Positions 15,619-23,326 of a DNA stretch of 38,644 nucleotides are shown piece after piece. How positions within the stretch are numbered: the stretch's first letter is position 1; every line of letters begins with the position of its first letter. The notes beneath the pieces were generated by a model that saw only the letters and a program-made list of their open reading frames with translations, ran no database searches and had not been told where the DNA came from. Position numbers and translations under genes: made by a program. Source of the stretch: a virus; the IMG/VR virus record IMGVR_UViG_3300034101_003935, positions 1-38,644 of that record, one strand, 5' to 3'.

Positions 15619-18600
15619 TTAATTGTAACAGATGAATATGATGAAACCTTGCCCGCCATCTCCACCATCTCCACCATAATACGGATTGCTTGTGTCTGGA
15701 GTTGTCCCACCAATCGCCCCTCCGCCTCCGCCTCCGCAGCCAAAATGACCGTCTGCGCCGTTTCCAGCGCGATATCCAGTCATCGGAGAAGGCAGTGGAA
15801 TGTTGAGGCTGATATCGCCCGAAGCTCCACCTGCCCCGCCCAAAAAGTTGAGCGAATTGAAATCCACGTCTCCAAGAGACAGCGTCGGCAATGGAAGTGC
15901 ATCCTGCGCTCCAGAAGTCGCTTTCCCTTGGTATTCAAAAAGCGTGTTCGTGGTATAATCAAGATTTGGGAACTTTATGTTTGTTATTGACCCGCCGTTA
16001 CTTGGCGTTGTCGAGATTCCTGCGCCGGATGAGCCTGAAACGCTTATCGGGCGACCGACATTGTTTTGCCCTGTATAAATGCTTGGACTGCCAACGCCAT
16101 AAGTCCCGTTCCCTCCTTGCGTTAGAGTTGACCTCCAGCTTGCTGGGAATGAAAGATTGCATTGACCTGCACCTCCGCCCCAGTTTCCGCCTTGAGCACC
16201 AGTCGTGTTTAGTGCTGCGGGTTCTGCATATTTACCCAAGTCACTTAAAGTCCTGTTGACACCATACCTGTTCATCTTCAGGTACGTTGGCATACCGTCT
16301 CCTCCGTCCGTTGCAGTTTGTCCTGTGTAGGTCGATTGACCTACGCCGCCAACCCCGCCAGCCCCAATTTCAAACTCAAATGTTGCATTATCGATTGGAA
16401 TTTTTTGCAAGAACTCAGAAAGTCCAGCACCTCCTCCACCTCCGCCATAAGCTGCGCCTCCATTTGACCCGTTCATTGAGTCCATCCCGCCGCCTCCTCC
16501 GCCAGCCCCAGAACAAACGTAAATGTCTGCCCATGCGTACCCTGCGGGCAACGACACTCCGTACTGAATGCCAACCGTCGTGTAAGCAACCATCGCTATC
16601 GCTCCAGCCGCTGCGGAAGAAGGTTGCCATTCTTGGGTTGTTGCATTGTATTGCAAAACCTGACCGTTTATTGGCGTATTCGCAGATAGCAGCGTGCCTC
16701 TAAGTTTTGCAACTGTTGCAGTTACGGAGCCAGTGCCAGACGCTGTTACGTCGCCAGTGAGTGCCGTGATTCCGCTTCCGCCACCAGTGCTCGCAATCGT
16801 AATCGTGCCGTTGCCGTTCGTGATGGTGATGTTCGACCCTGCTGTCAAGGTTGCCTTACTCAATCCACCAGCGGCATTGCCTATCAAAAGTTGTCCGTTT
16901 GAATAGGTCGTTTGACCAGTGCCCCCATTCGCAACAGCAAGCGTTCCTGCCAGCGTCAGCGTGCCGCTTCCAGTTATCGGGCCGCCGCTAAACGTCAAGC
17001 CAGTAGTTCCGCCGCTTGCATCGACCGATGTCACCGTTCCGCTGCCGCCTCCAAGCGTCGTTGGTTGCCACTGCGCGTTGACAGAATTCCATGCGAGCAC
17101 CTGTCCAGAAGTTGGCAAGGTTCCAGCAACCGCTCTGCCCTGTAATCTCACAACAGTCGGGGACGGCAGCGTGCCGGATAGGTCTCCGCCAGCGACAAGC
17201 GTCGTGAGCGTGTTGTTGTCGCTGAATTTAATCCCGCCAGCATCAACAACTAATGCGGCTGATGCATCGGGAGTAACCCCAATCCCAACTCTACCCGAAG
17301 CCGAAATGGCGAATGGTGTCGCATCGGGAGTTGTCGAATCTTCGACAACCAAACAATTGCCTGTCCCTAAGTTTGTTATGCGAACTGCCGCTGCTGTTGA
17401 TGCAGTGTTGTTGAGGTCAACCGTCAGGCCGATTCCAGTCCCAGTTGCATTTTGCGTTGCTGAAATCGCTGCCCCTGAGCCAGTTGTCTGCGTAACTCCA
17501 AGAACTGCTCCTGATGTTGAAGCTGAAATTCCTTGTGCAGCAGAAAACGAATTTATTGCGTTTGTTGCTGCAACAGAACGCGTTGCGGTTGTCCCGCGAT
17601 ACGAAAGAATATCTCCTGCAATATAAATATCCCCTGACGTTGGAGATGTCGGTGCAGTACCCGCGCCAATATTCAATCCGGCATTGCTCGTGGTGGATGC
17701 TGGCGTATTCAACTTACCAGTCATCGTGTCTCCAGCCTTCAAAACCGTGGTGCCTCCCTCTGTTATTTTGCCAGTTGTAGTCCCGAAGTCCGCTGCAACC
17801 GTGCCAGAAGTCGTTATCGTCCCGCCAGTTAACCCTGTCCCTGCCGTGATGCTTGTTACCGTGCCGCTGCCTCCGCCAGTTGCTGCGGTCGTTTGAACCG
17901 TGCCGTCACTGAACTTAATGCCTGTCGCATCGAGCTTTAACCCAACAGTTGCATCTGGGTCTGTCCCTATCCCAACGCGCCCACTTGCCGAAATAACAAA
18001 TGCAGTTGCGTCTGGGTTTGCTTCATCCTCTACCCTAAATGCTTCTCCTGTGCCAGTTTGCGTTATTCTTACTGCCGTGGACGCGCCTTGAGCAGTAAAG
18101 GTTGCAGCTTCACGAGTTCCCGTATTTGAAACTGAGAGTACAGCAGATGCATTTGACGTTGAGCCAATGACTTGCGGCTGGCTGAACGTATTCTGCTGCG
18201 TTAGCCCTGCCGCATTGAATGTGGATGTACCTGCTCTCCAAGACAATCGGCTCTGGTTGGAAATCCAAATGTCGCCGGAGGCAAGCGTTGACGGACTTCC
18301 TCCAGAGAGGGGCGCACCGATGTTGAGCTTGGCCTCAGTGTCGGTCGCAGCGACAGTGAGCTTCCCTGTCATTGTGTCGCCAGCTTTCGCGACTGCGCCC
18401 AATGCAGTCAAAGCTGCCGCTGCGGTCGTTGCGCCAGTGCCCCCATTCGCAACATTCAGCGTCCCCGCAAGCGTTATCGTTCCGCTCGTCGTTACGGTTG
18501 GGTTCGTTACTGTAAACCCCGTTGTTCCAGCGGATAACGTGACGCTTGTCACCGTTCCCCCTCCACCGCTGCTTGCAGTTGGAGCCCATGCTGTCCCATC

Positions 18601-19380
18601 CCACGCGAGAACTTGTCCTAAAGTTGGCGCAGTTGCAGAAACCGCTCTGTTTTGAATGCGAGCTACAGTTGCTGTTGAAGCTCCAACGCCAGAGGTTGTT
18701 ACGTCTCCTGTGAGCGATGTGATTCCTGCTGTTGACTGAACTGAATTGTCTCCAAACGTAAGTGCCCCTTGAGTGAAAATTCCTCCAGTATCGACTCGCA
18801 ACGCATGAGATGAATTTGGCGTTAATCCAATTCCGAGATGTCCATCGTGGGAAATTGAAAGAAGATTAGCACCGACAACAAGTGCGTATCCATTTCCAGA
18901 TTGCGTTATTGACAGCGCAGCTGAATTGATGTTTGTGGCGATTGCCAATGCGCCAGACATCGAGTCTCCGGCCTTGAGCACCGCAGTTCCTCCTTGCGTT
19001 ACTGTCCCATTCGTCGTCCCGAAGTTCACCGCAATCGTCCCAGACGATGTAATCGTGCCGCCCGTAAGGCCCGTGCCAGCAGTGACGCTCGTTACGGTGC
19101 CAGTCCCTGATACAGTCTTTGGCTCCCAAACGCTTGTCGTCGCATTCCACGCAAGCAGTTGATTTGCAGTCGGCGCAGTCGCAGAGATGTTGCGCCCTTG
19201 AAGTTGCGTTGCATTCCCGCTTGCTCCGCCGCCCTGCGCGAGCACGGTCAGCAAATCGACGACGAGCCCACGGTACTCTGCGGTGCCGAGAATGGTTGGG
19301 ATTTGGATTGTCAGACCAGTCGCTTGTTGAAGCAAATCAACAACATACTGCCGAAATTGAGCGGTTGAGTAAATTGGCAT
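15619..19380 (-). CDS. Long tail fibre with module repeats and glycine-rich tip
   Basis: 1253 residues from ATG 19380. An upstream in-frame ATG at 19425 lies inside a terminator hairpin and is rejected. The N-terminus (MPIYSTAQFRQYVVDLLQ ... GLVVDLLTVLAQ) is a short attachment region. Residues about 60-950 repeat SLTGDVTxSGxG...VARxQxRAVxxTxPTxGQVLAWN, VLKAGDTMxGxL and VISASGRVGIG modules, shared with the 894-residue fibre. From about residue 950 the protein is Gly-rich (SGAGGGGGGMDS, EIGAGGVGGVG, GCGGGGGGAIGG) and resembles polyglycine-type adhesin tips of phage fibres, which set host range. It lies directly after the capsid terminator, so it probably needs its own promoter or read-through. 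Confidence 0.85.
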   Translation of the reverse strand: MPIYSTAQFRQYVVDLLQQATGLTIQIPTILGTAEYRGLVVDLLTVLAQGGGASGNATQLQGRNISATAPTANQLLAWNATTSVWEPKTVSGTGTVTSVTAGTGLTGGTITSSGTIAVNFGTTNGTVTQGGTAVLKAGDSMSGALAIATNINSAALSITQSGNGYALVVGANLLSISHDGHLGIGLTPNSSHALRVDTGGIFTQGALTFGDNSVQSTAGITSLTGDVTTSGVGASTATVARIQNRAVSATAPTLGQVLAWDGTAWAPTASSGGGGTVTSVTLSAGTTGFTVTNPTVTTSGTITLAGTLNVANGGTGATTAAAALTALGAVAKAGDTMTGKLTVAATDTEAKLNIGAPLSGGSPSTLASGDIWISNQSRLSWRAGTSTFNAAGLTQQNTFSQPQVIGSTSNASAVLSVSNTGTREAATFTAQGASTAVRITQTGTGEAFRVEDEANPDATAFVISASGRVGIGTDPDATVGLKLDATGIKFSDGTVQTTAATGGGSGTVTSITAGTGLTGGTITTSGTVAADFGTTTGKITEGGTTVLKAGDTMTGKLNTPASTTSNAGLNIGAGTAPTSPTSGDIYIAGDILSYRGTTATRSVAATNAINSFSAAQGISASTSGAVLGVTQTTGSGAAISATQNATGTGIGLTVDLNNTASTAAAVRITNLGTGNCLVVEDSTTPDATPFAISASGRVGIGVTPDASAALVVDAGGIKFSDNNTLTTLVAGGDLSGTLPSPTVVRLQGRAVAGTLPTSGQVLAWNSVNAQWQPTTLGGGSGTVTSVDASGGTTGLTFSGGPITGSGTLTLAGTLAVANGGTGQTTYSNGQLLIGNAAGGLSKATLTAGSNITITNGNGTITIASTGGGSGITALTGDVTASGTGSVTATVAKLRGTLLSANTPINGQVLQYNATTQEWQPSSAAAGAIAMVAYTTVGIQYGVSLPAGYAWADIYVCSGAGGGGGGMDSMNGSNGGAAYGGGGGGAGLSEFLQKIPIDNATFEFEIGAGGVGGVGQSTYTGQTATDGGDGMPTYLKMNRYGVNRTLSDLGKYAEPAALNTTGAQGGNWGGGAGQCNLSFPASWRSTLTQGGNGTYGVGSPSIYTGQNNVGRPISVSGSSGAGISTTPSNGGSITNIKFPNLDYTTNTLFEYQGKATSGAQDALPLPTLSLGDVDFNSLNFLGGAGGASGDISLNIPLPSPMTGYRAGNGADGHFGCGGGGGGAIGGTTPDTSNPYYGGDGGDGGQGFIIFICYN

Positions 19381-19387
19381 GGCAGCG

Positions 19388-19439
19388 AAAAAATGATGTG
19401 ACTTGACGGCTGGCATTTCTGCCAACCGTCCATGTCACA
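19388..19439 (-). terminator. Intrinsic terminator after major capsid gene
   Basis: Read on the minus strand, arms at 19439-19434 (TGTGAC) and 19402-19397 (GTCACA) enclose an inner stem (GACGG/CCGTC plus TGGCA/TGCCA) closed by a GAAA tetraloop. A run of six T lies at 19393-19388. The capsid stop is 6 bases upstream. The hairpin, tetraloop and T run are all directly visible. Confidence 0.85.
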
Positions 19440-19444
19440 CCACT

Positions 19445-20650
19445 TTAGATGGTGCAGGTCGTCACACCGAGGTTTTCGCCACAACGCTTGTAAGCGATTG
19501 CAGCTACGTTCTGCGGGCGAATCGGCTGATACGCACGCTGAATCTGGTAAATATGCTGACCGTAGTCCCCGTACATATTGCAGTCATTGTCGCGAAAGTA
19601 CGTCCACTCCAACTCGCCAGCGAACAACTGAGGTGCCCACTTAAAGGTTCCCTCGCCCGTGTAAGCCTCTGGCGTAAGCCGCTTAAACGAGTCTCCACCA
19701 ATGACCAACGCGATTTCATATGTCGCATTGACCCAATCCGCATTGCGTCTTGTTGCAAACCCGAAGCTGGCATTGGCCTTTGCGATTGGGCTGATGAAGT
19801 TTGGCCTACCGTTAGCGTCTAACGTGTTGAACCGCAAAGGCTGCTGGTCAATCCCGAATGCAAACCCGCGATAGCCTTGGAACTGATACCCCTTGATGGA
19901 CTCTTCCCCCAGCTTGAAGGAACCTGCCGACAGGTAGTTCAGGTCTTCCTTTACGTCCGCGTCGTTACGCAGCTTTTCGATTGCGTCCGCACTGGCGATG
20001 ACCTTGAAGAATTCCCCTTCAGCCGTCGTAAACGGCTCTGCGAGCATTTCTTCGCGGAGGAAGCTGCCGAGACGATAAAGAGTCCGGAAGTTCAAATCTC
20101 CAGTCGGAAGATTGGTTGATGCACCAAACGTCGTGTTGATTTGCTGCATATCCCCAATCACATTTGAGTTGAAAGCCGTAGCAGCCTTCACCACATATTT
20201 GATGCCGCATTGATACTGCAACTGGTAGCGAATGTCTGCGTTGATGATTTGCAGAATCGTCTTCTCCAGAGCGATTTGCGCTTGCAGGTACGCATTTTTA
20301 AATGCAGTGCGAGCGGTTTTAACGCAAACACGCGGCCCACGTCCGCGAAGCGATTGGAGCTTGAACGAATATTCGGTCGAGCCGACATCGTCAGGAGTCG
20401 CTCCGGTTCCGCACATATTGATGTCGTCCGTAAATGCTGGCGCAGCAATGTTTTGTACGGAGTTCGGATACGCGATTTCCTGCACAACGCTGCGAACAGT
20501 GTCGGACACATTCGGGAGCGTCCCGCCTTCAAGCACGTTGATGTACGGACTCTTACGAGCGAGCGTCTTTGCGATTTGACCAACAATGCGGTTGGTGTCT
20601 TTTGCAGCGAAGTTGTTCGCTACTGCGATATCAATACAGTCATTAGGCAT
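19445..20650 (-). CDS. Major capsid protein
   Basis: 401 residues. It is identified by synteny (portal, small protein, scaffold, GT-like gene, then this gene) and by size, and by its being the only gene with its own terminator-bounded transcription unit, as expected for the most abundant virion protein. The sequence is a balanced alpha/beta protein without low complexity. It has a long helix (ARTAFKNAYLQAQIALEKT) and a late segment (YFRDNDCNMYGDYGQHIYQ). An HK97-like fold is likely for a tailed phage but is not provable here. The ATG at 20650 is preceded by an AT-rich stretch (CTTTAAAATCAT) and no Shine-Dalgarno sequence, unlike most neighbours. Confidence 0.8.
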   Translation of the reverse strand: MPNDCIDIAVANNFAAKDTNRIVGQIAKTLARKSPYINVLEGGTLPNVSDTVRSVVQEIAYPNSVQNIAAPAFTDDINMCGTGATPDDVGSTEYSFKLQSLRGRGPRVCVKTARTAFKNAYLQAQIALEKTILQIINADIRYQLQYQCGIKYVVKAATAFNSNVIGDMQQINTTFGASTNLPTGDLNFRTLYRLGSFLREEMLAEPFTTAEGEFFKVIASADAIEKLRNDADVKEDLNYLSAGSFKLGEESIKGYQFQGYRGFAFGIDQQPLRFNTLDANGRPNFISPIAKANASFGFATRRNADWVNATYEIALVIGGDSFKRLTPEAYTGEGTFKWAPQLFAGELEWTYFRDNDCNMYGDYGQHIYQIQRAYQPIRPQNVAAIAYKRCGENLGVTTCTI

Positions 20651-20897
20651 ATGATTTTAAAGAAGTTAGAGAGTTGGAGGTTGTGTGCTCCGCTCGCGGA
20701 TTTTGGCGAGACAAAGCGATGCCACCGATGGTGACAGTTTGGTTCTCGCCCACGGCACGCTTGGGCAGTTATTGCGGCCTGATTGCAGGTTTTGTTGACT
20801 CCTGCTAGTCGCTCCCATTCGGAGGGAGTGCGCCGAGCTATTTCTGGAACTAGCTCAAACCTCGATTGAGGTCAATAGGCTTTTTTGATGAATCGAC
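20651..20897 (-). promoter_or_regulatory. Structured ~250-base leader upstream of capsid gene
   Basis: There is no ORF on either strand here. On the minus strand, after the terminator, several possible hairpins follow one another: CCTC-AATC-GAGG, GAGCTA-10 bases-TAGCTC, CTCCC-7 bases-GGGAG, GCCC-11 bases-GGGC and CCACC...GGTGG-type arms. A TTGACC lies at about 20874-20869 but lacks a good -10 at 16-18 bases. Since an intrinsic terminator sits just upstream, a promoter for the capsid gene must lie in this stretch, probably one of a type I cannot recognise. No match to a known riboswitch or ribozyme was recognised. Confidence 0.55.
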
Positions 20898-20934
20898 AAA
20901 AAAATAACCCCCGCCCCAAAAAGGAGCGGAGGTT
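20898..20934 (-). terminator. Strong intrinsic terminator after GT-like gene
   Basis: On the minus strand the arms at 20934-20923 and 20917-20906 pair over 12 positions (two G-T pairs) with a five-T loop. An A and then seven T at 20904-20898 follow. It begins 16 bases after the stop of the 300-residue gene and insulates the capsid leader from upstream transcription. Confidence 0.9.
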
Positions 20935-20949
20935 GATTTGCTTCTCAGC

Positions 20950-21852
20950 CTAGAACACTGGGATTGCCAAATCGATGTGCGGGATATGCCCACTGGCTTG
21001 TGCCATCCTGCAAAACGCCTCATCTCCAGTGAGTTCTGGTTGAGGCGTGAAGAATTGAAACGGCTTGCTGTCAACCGCTCGCGCAGGGAATGTCTTTATA
21101 ATGTCCTGAAGCGCACTGCGATGGATGAGCATACAGTCGCTGCTAGTCCATTTTACACCTTCAATGCGATTCGGGAGGATGTCTGCCATTTCTGGGTTGA
21201 TGGCTGAATCGGCCTTCAAGAGTCCGTTTCGAGGTGAGCCAACAAGCGCACCCACAACGGTTTTTCCAGCCGCAAACATTCGCTTCAAAACGTGCCGCTC
21301 TAAAATGTCATCAGAGAATGCTTTGGAACGCTCAACAAAAAGCCCGCGCAGCACTCCCGCTCGCCCAACAGCGGGCGTGTATTGCTCGCCGAGCAGGAAG
21401 AGCCACTGGCTTTCAGCTTCCTTGAGGAATCGGTCGCAGATGCTGTTTTTCGCGTCGTGAACAGTGTCCTGCGAGAACTCCCAATCAATCCGCAACCGCT
21501 CTTTTCCGCAATCAACAGCAAGAGCCAGCAATGCGATAAGCGTGCGCTTGCTCGCCTCATGCACCCAAGGAAGGCCCAGTGTGATTTCGCGCCCCTCCCA
21601 GTCCGGCGTGAATCGATTGTTGCCGCGCTCGGTTTTCGACTCGTTCAGCGCGAGTGATTTGCGCTTTCGCTCAACGGGCTGAGGCTCCGGCTCTGACTTC
21701 ACTTCAGGTTCCGGCTCAGGCTCCGGCTGCGCCTCCGCAAGTTGCTCAGGAGCAGATTCCTGCACGTCGTCAAACGAGTCGGTCTCAAACGGGTTGAGGG
21801 ATATCTCTTCGCCTTCCTTTAGGTCTTTTGTTTTCGTTCTGATTATTTTCAT
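20950..21852 (-). CDS. GT-A glycosyltransferase-like protein, probably degenerate
   Basis: 300 residues. The first ~65 residues are acidic and low complexity (PEPEPEPEVKSEPEPQP). Residues about 90-300 follow the order of phage GT-A nucleotide-sugar transferase-like proteins: an ITLGLPWVHE strand, AKNSICDRFLKEA, SQWLFLLGEQYTP where the DxD motif would be, VVGALVGSPRNG, a WTSSDCMLIHRSAL helix, and GDEAFCRMAQASGH followed by HIDLAIPVF. The DxD is replaced by GEQ and the usual C-terminal His is missing, so catalysis is doubtful. Position between scaffold and capsid suggests a virion or assembly role. The next gene is separated by a strong terminator. Family recognition is by pattern only. Confidence 0.5.
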   Translation of the reverse strand: MKIIRTKTKDLKEGEEISLNPFETDSFDDVQESAPEQLAEAQPEPEPEPEVKSEPEPQPVERKRKSLALNESKTERGNNRFTPDWEGREITLGLPWVHEASKRTLIALLALAVDCGKERLRIDWEFSQDTVHDAKNSICDRFLKEAESQWLFLLGEQYTPAVGRAGVLRGLFVERSKAFSDDILERHVLKRMFAAGKTVVGALVGSPRNGLLKADSAINPEMADILPNRIEGVKWTSSDCMLIHRSALQDIIKTFPARAVDSKPFQFFTPQPELTGDEAFCRMAQASGHIPHIDLAIPVF

Positions 21853-21860
21853 GGCTTTAT

Positions 21861-23084
21861 TTATCTTTCAGCTTCACTGAGTCCTGCCTCGATTGCGTCA
21901 AGCGGATTCATGCTAATCCTTGAGGCAGAAGACACTTGCGGTTGAGTAACAACAGTGGATGCGTTTGACTTCGGCATCCGGCCCGCTCCGCTCACGGCTC
22001 CCATCCGCCCACGAAGTTGATTCAACTCGGCGAGCAGCGAAGCCTTTTCCTTCTGCTCGACCTCTAGTTGGTGCGTCAGAATGTGCGAGAGCGTCGCCGC
22101 TGCTGCAACCGTCGCCGCATCCTTCACCGTCTTCGGGTAGAGAGCAGACATATACTTGCCCTCCAAGTCTTTAACGTATTCGTTGTGTGAGTTGATTTTC
22201 GCAAGCTCTTCTTGAGAAGCATTTTGCGGAACTTCTTTGTATCTGAAGGCGGGAATGTCCTTGGTCAGTTCGTCAACGTGCTTCCAAGCCTCTTCGTGGT
22301 TTTTGTTAAAGTTCTGCTGGAACTCCTCCATCTTGTTTTTGTACCACCCGTCCGCATTCTGCTTTGCGTTTTCAATCTCGGACTGCATCTCAGCTTCGAT
22401 GTCGTCGAGTTGCGCCAGTGCGTTTTCGATTTTTCGAGCGTCGAGGTAGGTCTCTTCGGAAGCAGCCAGCTTGTCGATGACGTTGGTTTTCCACCATGAC
22501 AACGGAACCTTGCTCGGCCCGCCCACGTTTTGAATTGCGGTGATGGTCTCATCGCTCGCTTTCCACTTCTTGAGCAACCCGTAAATCCCTTGCGATGCCT
22601 TGTCGATTTGGTCAGAGAACTTCTGGCGGAATGATGGGTCATTCTGAATGTCGAACGTCGCCTTGAACTTTTTGAGTTCCTCATAGTCCTCCGGCGCAGT
22701 CGTTTGCGGTTGCCCCTTTTCAAGCTCCGCGATGCGCTGCCTAAGCTGTTCAGCTTCAGCGGCTTGCTTTTTGTATGTCGCAGCGGTTTCTCGGAGCCTC
22801 TGCCAGTTTGAGCGATTCTTCTCGCTCATACCCTCCGGCTCTGCAATCGCAGAAATGTCGTCGTCAGGCGTTTGCTGTTGTTGTTGCTGCGGCGTTGACT
22901 GCTGAGATTCAGCGAGCTTCTGAGCCTGTTCAGCAAGTCCTCCTTCCGACGTGTTGTCGCCTGACGCGCCAGAATTTGCTGACTCTTCAGCGTCTAACAT
23001 CGAGTCGATGTGCGCCTCTAATTCGCCGATACTTGCTTCGCTGTCGAGATTGTCTCCGCCAAAATCATCTTCGGTTCCGTCCAT
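21861..23084 (-). CDS. Scaffolding-type head assembly protein
   Basis: 407 residues. It has an acidic Ser/Glu/Asp-rich N-terminus (residues 1-45), a Gln-rich stretch (QQSTPQQQQQQTPDDD) and long charged helices (about residues 95-130 and 215-285) with coiled-coil character. A C-terminal helix with basic residues lies about residues 330-370 (HQLEVEQKEKASLLAELNQL). It lies between the portal and capsid genes, the usual place of a scaffold. Scaffolds bind the capsid protein through a C-terminal helix and are lost on maturation; this is inferred here. The start ATG follows the upstream stop as TAATTATG. Confidence 0.75.
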   Translation of the reverse strand: MDGTEDDFGGDNLDSEASIGELEAHIDSMLDAEESANSGASGDNTSEGGLAEQAQKLAESQQSTPQQQQQQTPDDDISAIAEPEGMSEKNRSNWQRLRETAATYKKQAAEAEQLRQRIAELEKGQPQTTAPEDYEELKKFKATFDIQNDPSFRQKFSDQIDKASQGIYGLLKKWKASDETITAIQNVGGPSKVPLSWWKTNVIDKLAASEETYLDARKIENALAQLDDIEAEMQSEIENAKQNADGWYKNKMEEFQQNFNKNHEEAWKHVDELTKDIPAFRYKEVPQNASQEELAKINSHNEYVKDLEGKYMSALYPKTVKDAATVAAAATLSHILTHQLEVEQKEKASLLAELNQLRGRMGAVSGAGRMPKSNASTVVTQPQVSSASRISMNPLDAIEAGLSEAER

Positions 23085-23086
23085 AA

Positions 23087-23320
23087 TTACATCTGCGCGT
23101 GTTTGGTTCCCCCGTCGTTGTCTTCATCCTGCGCTTTAAGCAGCCCCATGATAATATCCACGGCTCGCTCGTAGCCCTGTTTGTACTTTGCCTCCAAGGC
23201 TACCTCTTCAATGTTTGCGCCTAAAACAGGCGGGCACTGCGATTTAAGAAGCTCGATGAGCTTCCCTTTTGCTTTTGCGTTGTAATCGCGCAAAAGTGTT
23301 GTGTCTTCTGGTTTCCACAT
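23087..23320 (-). CDS. Small helical protein between portal and scaffold
   Basis: 77 residues, beginning MWKPEDTTLLRDYNAK. It is predicted all-helical with a LEAKYKQGYERAVDIIMGLL segment (first 18 residues of the motif resemble a helical adaptor) and an acidic Asp/Glu/Asn tail. It sits in the head-assembly cluster. Small genes here can encode head-tail or scaffolding helpers; no family is recognised. The start is 6 bases after the portal stop with no clear Shine-Dalgarno sequence. Confidence 0.7.
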   Translation of the reverse strand: MWKPEDTTLLRDYNAKAKGKLIELLKSQCPPVLGANIEEVALEAKYKQGYERAVDIIMGLLKAQDEDNDGGTKHAQM

Positions 23321-23326
23321 ATGTGT

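Noticed and set aside
16919-17626. Long plus-strand open frame (235 codons), Pro/Val-rich
   Set aside because: It is the complement of fibre repeat modules; other similar plus-strand frames recur over the same repeats.
15619-19380. Spaced repeats in fibre genes as a CRISPR array
   Set aside because: The repeats are protein-coding modules of unequal length in one open frame, not short identical repeats with spacers.
19381-19425. Upstream start for the long fibre at 19425
   Set aside because: That ATG lies inside the capsid terminator hairpin; the ATG at 19380 comes just after the T run and begins a sensible sequence.
20829-20860. GAGCTA...TAGCTC hairpin in the capsid leader resembling a guide-RNA scaffold piece
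   Set aside because: The match is a few bases only, with no repeat-antirepeat, spacers or Cas genes in the window.
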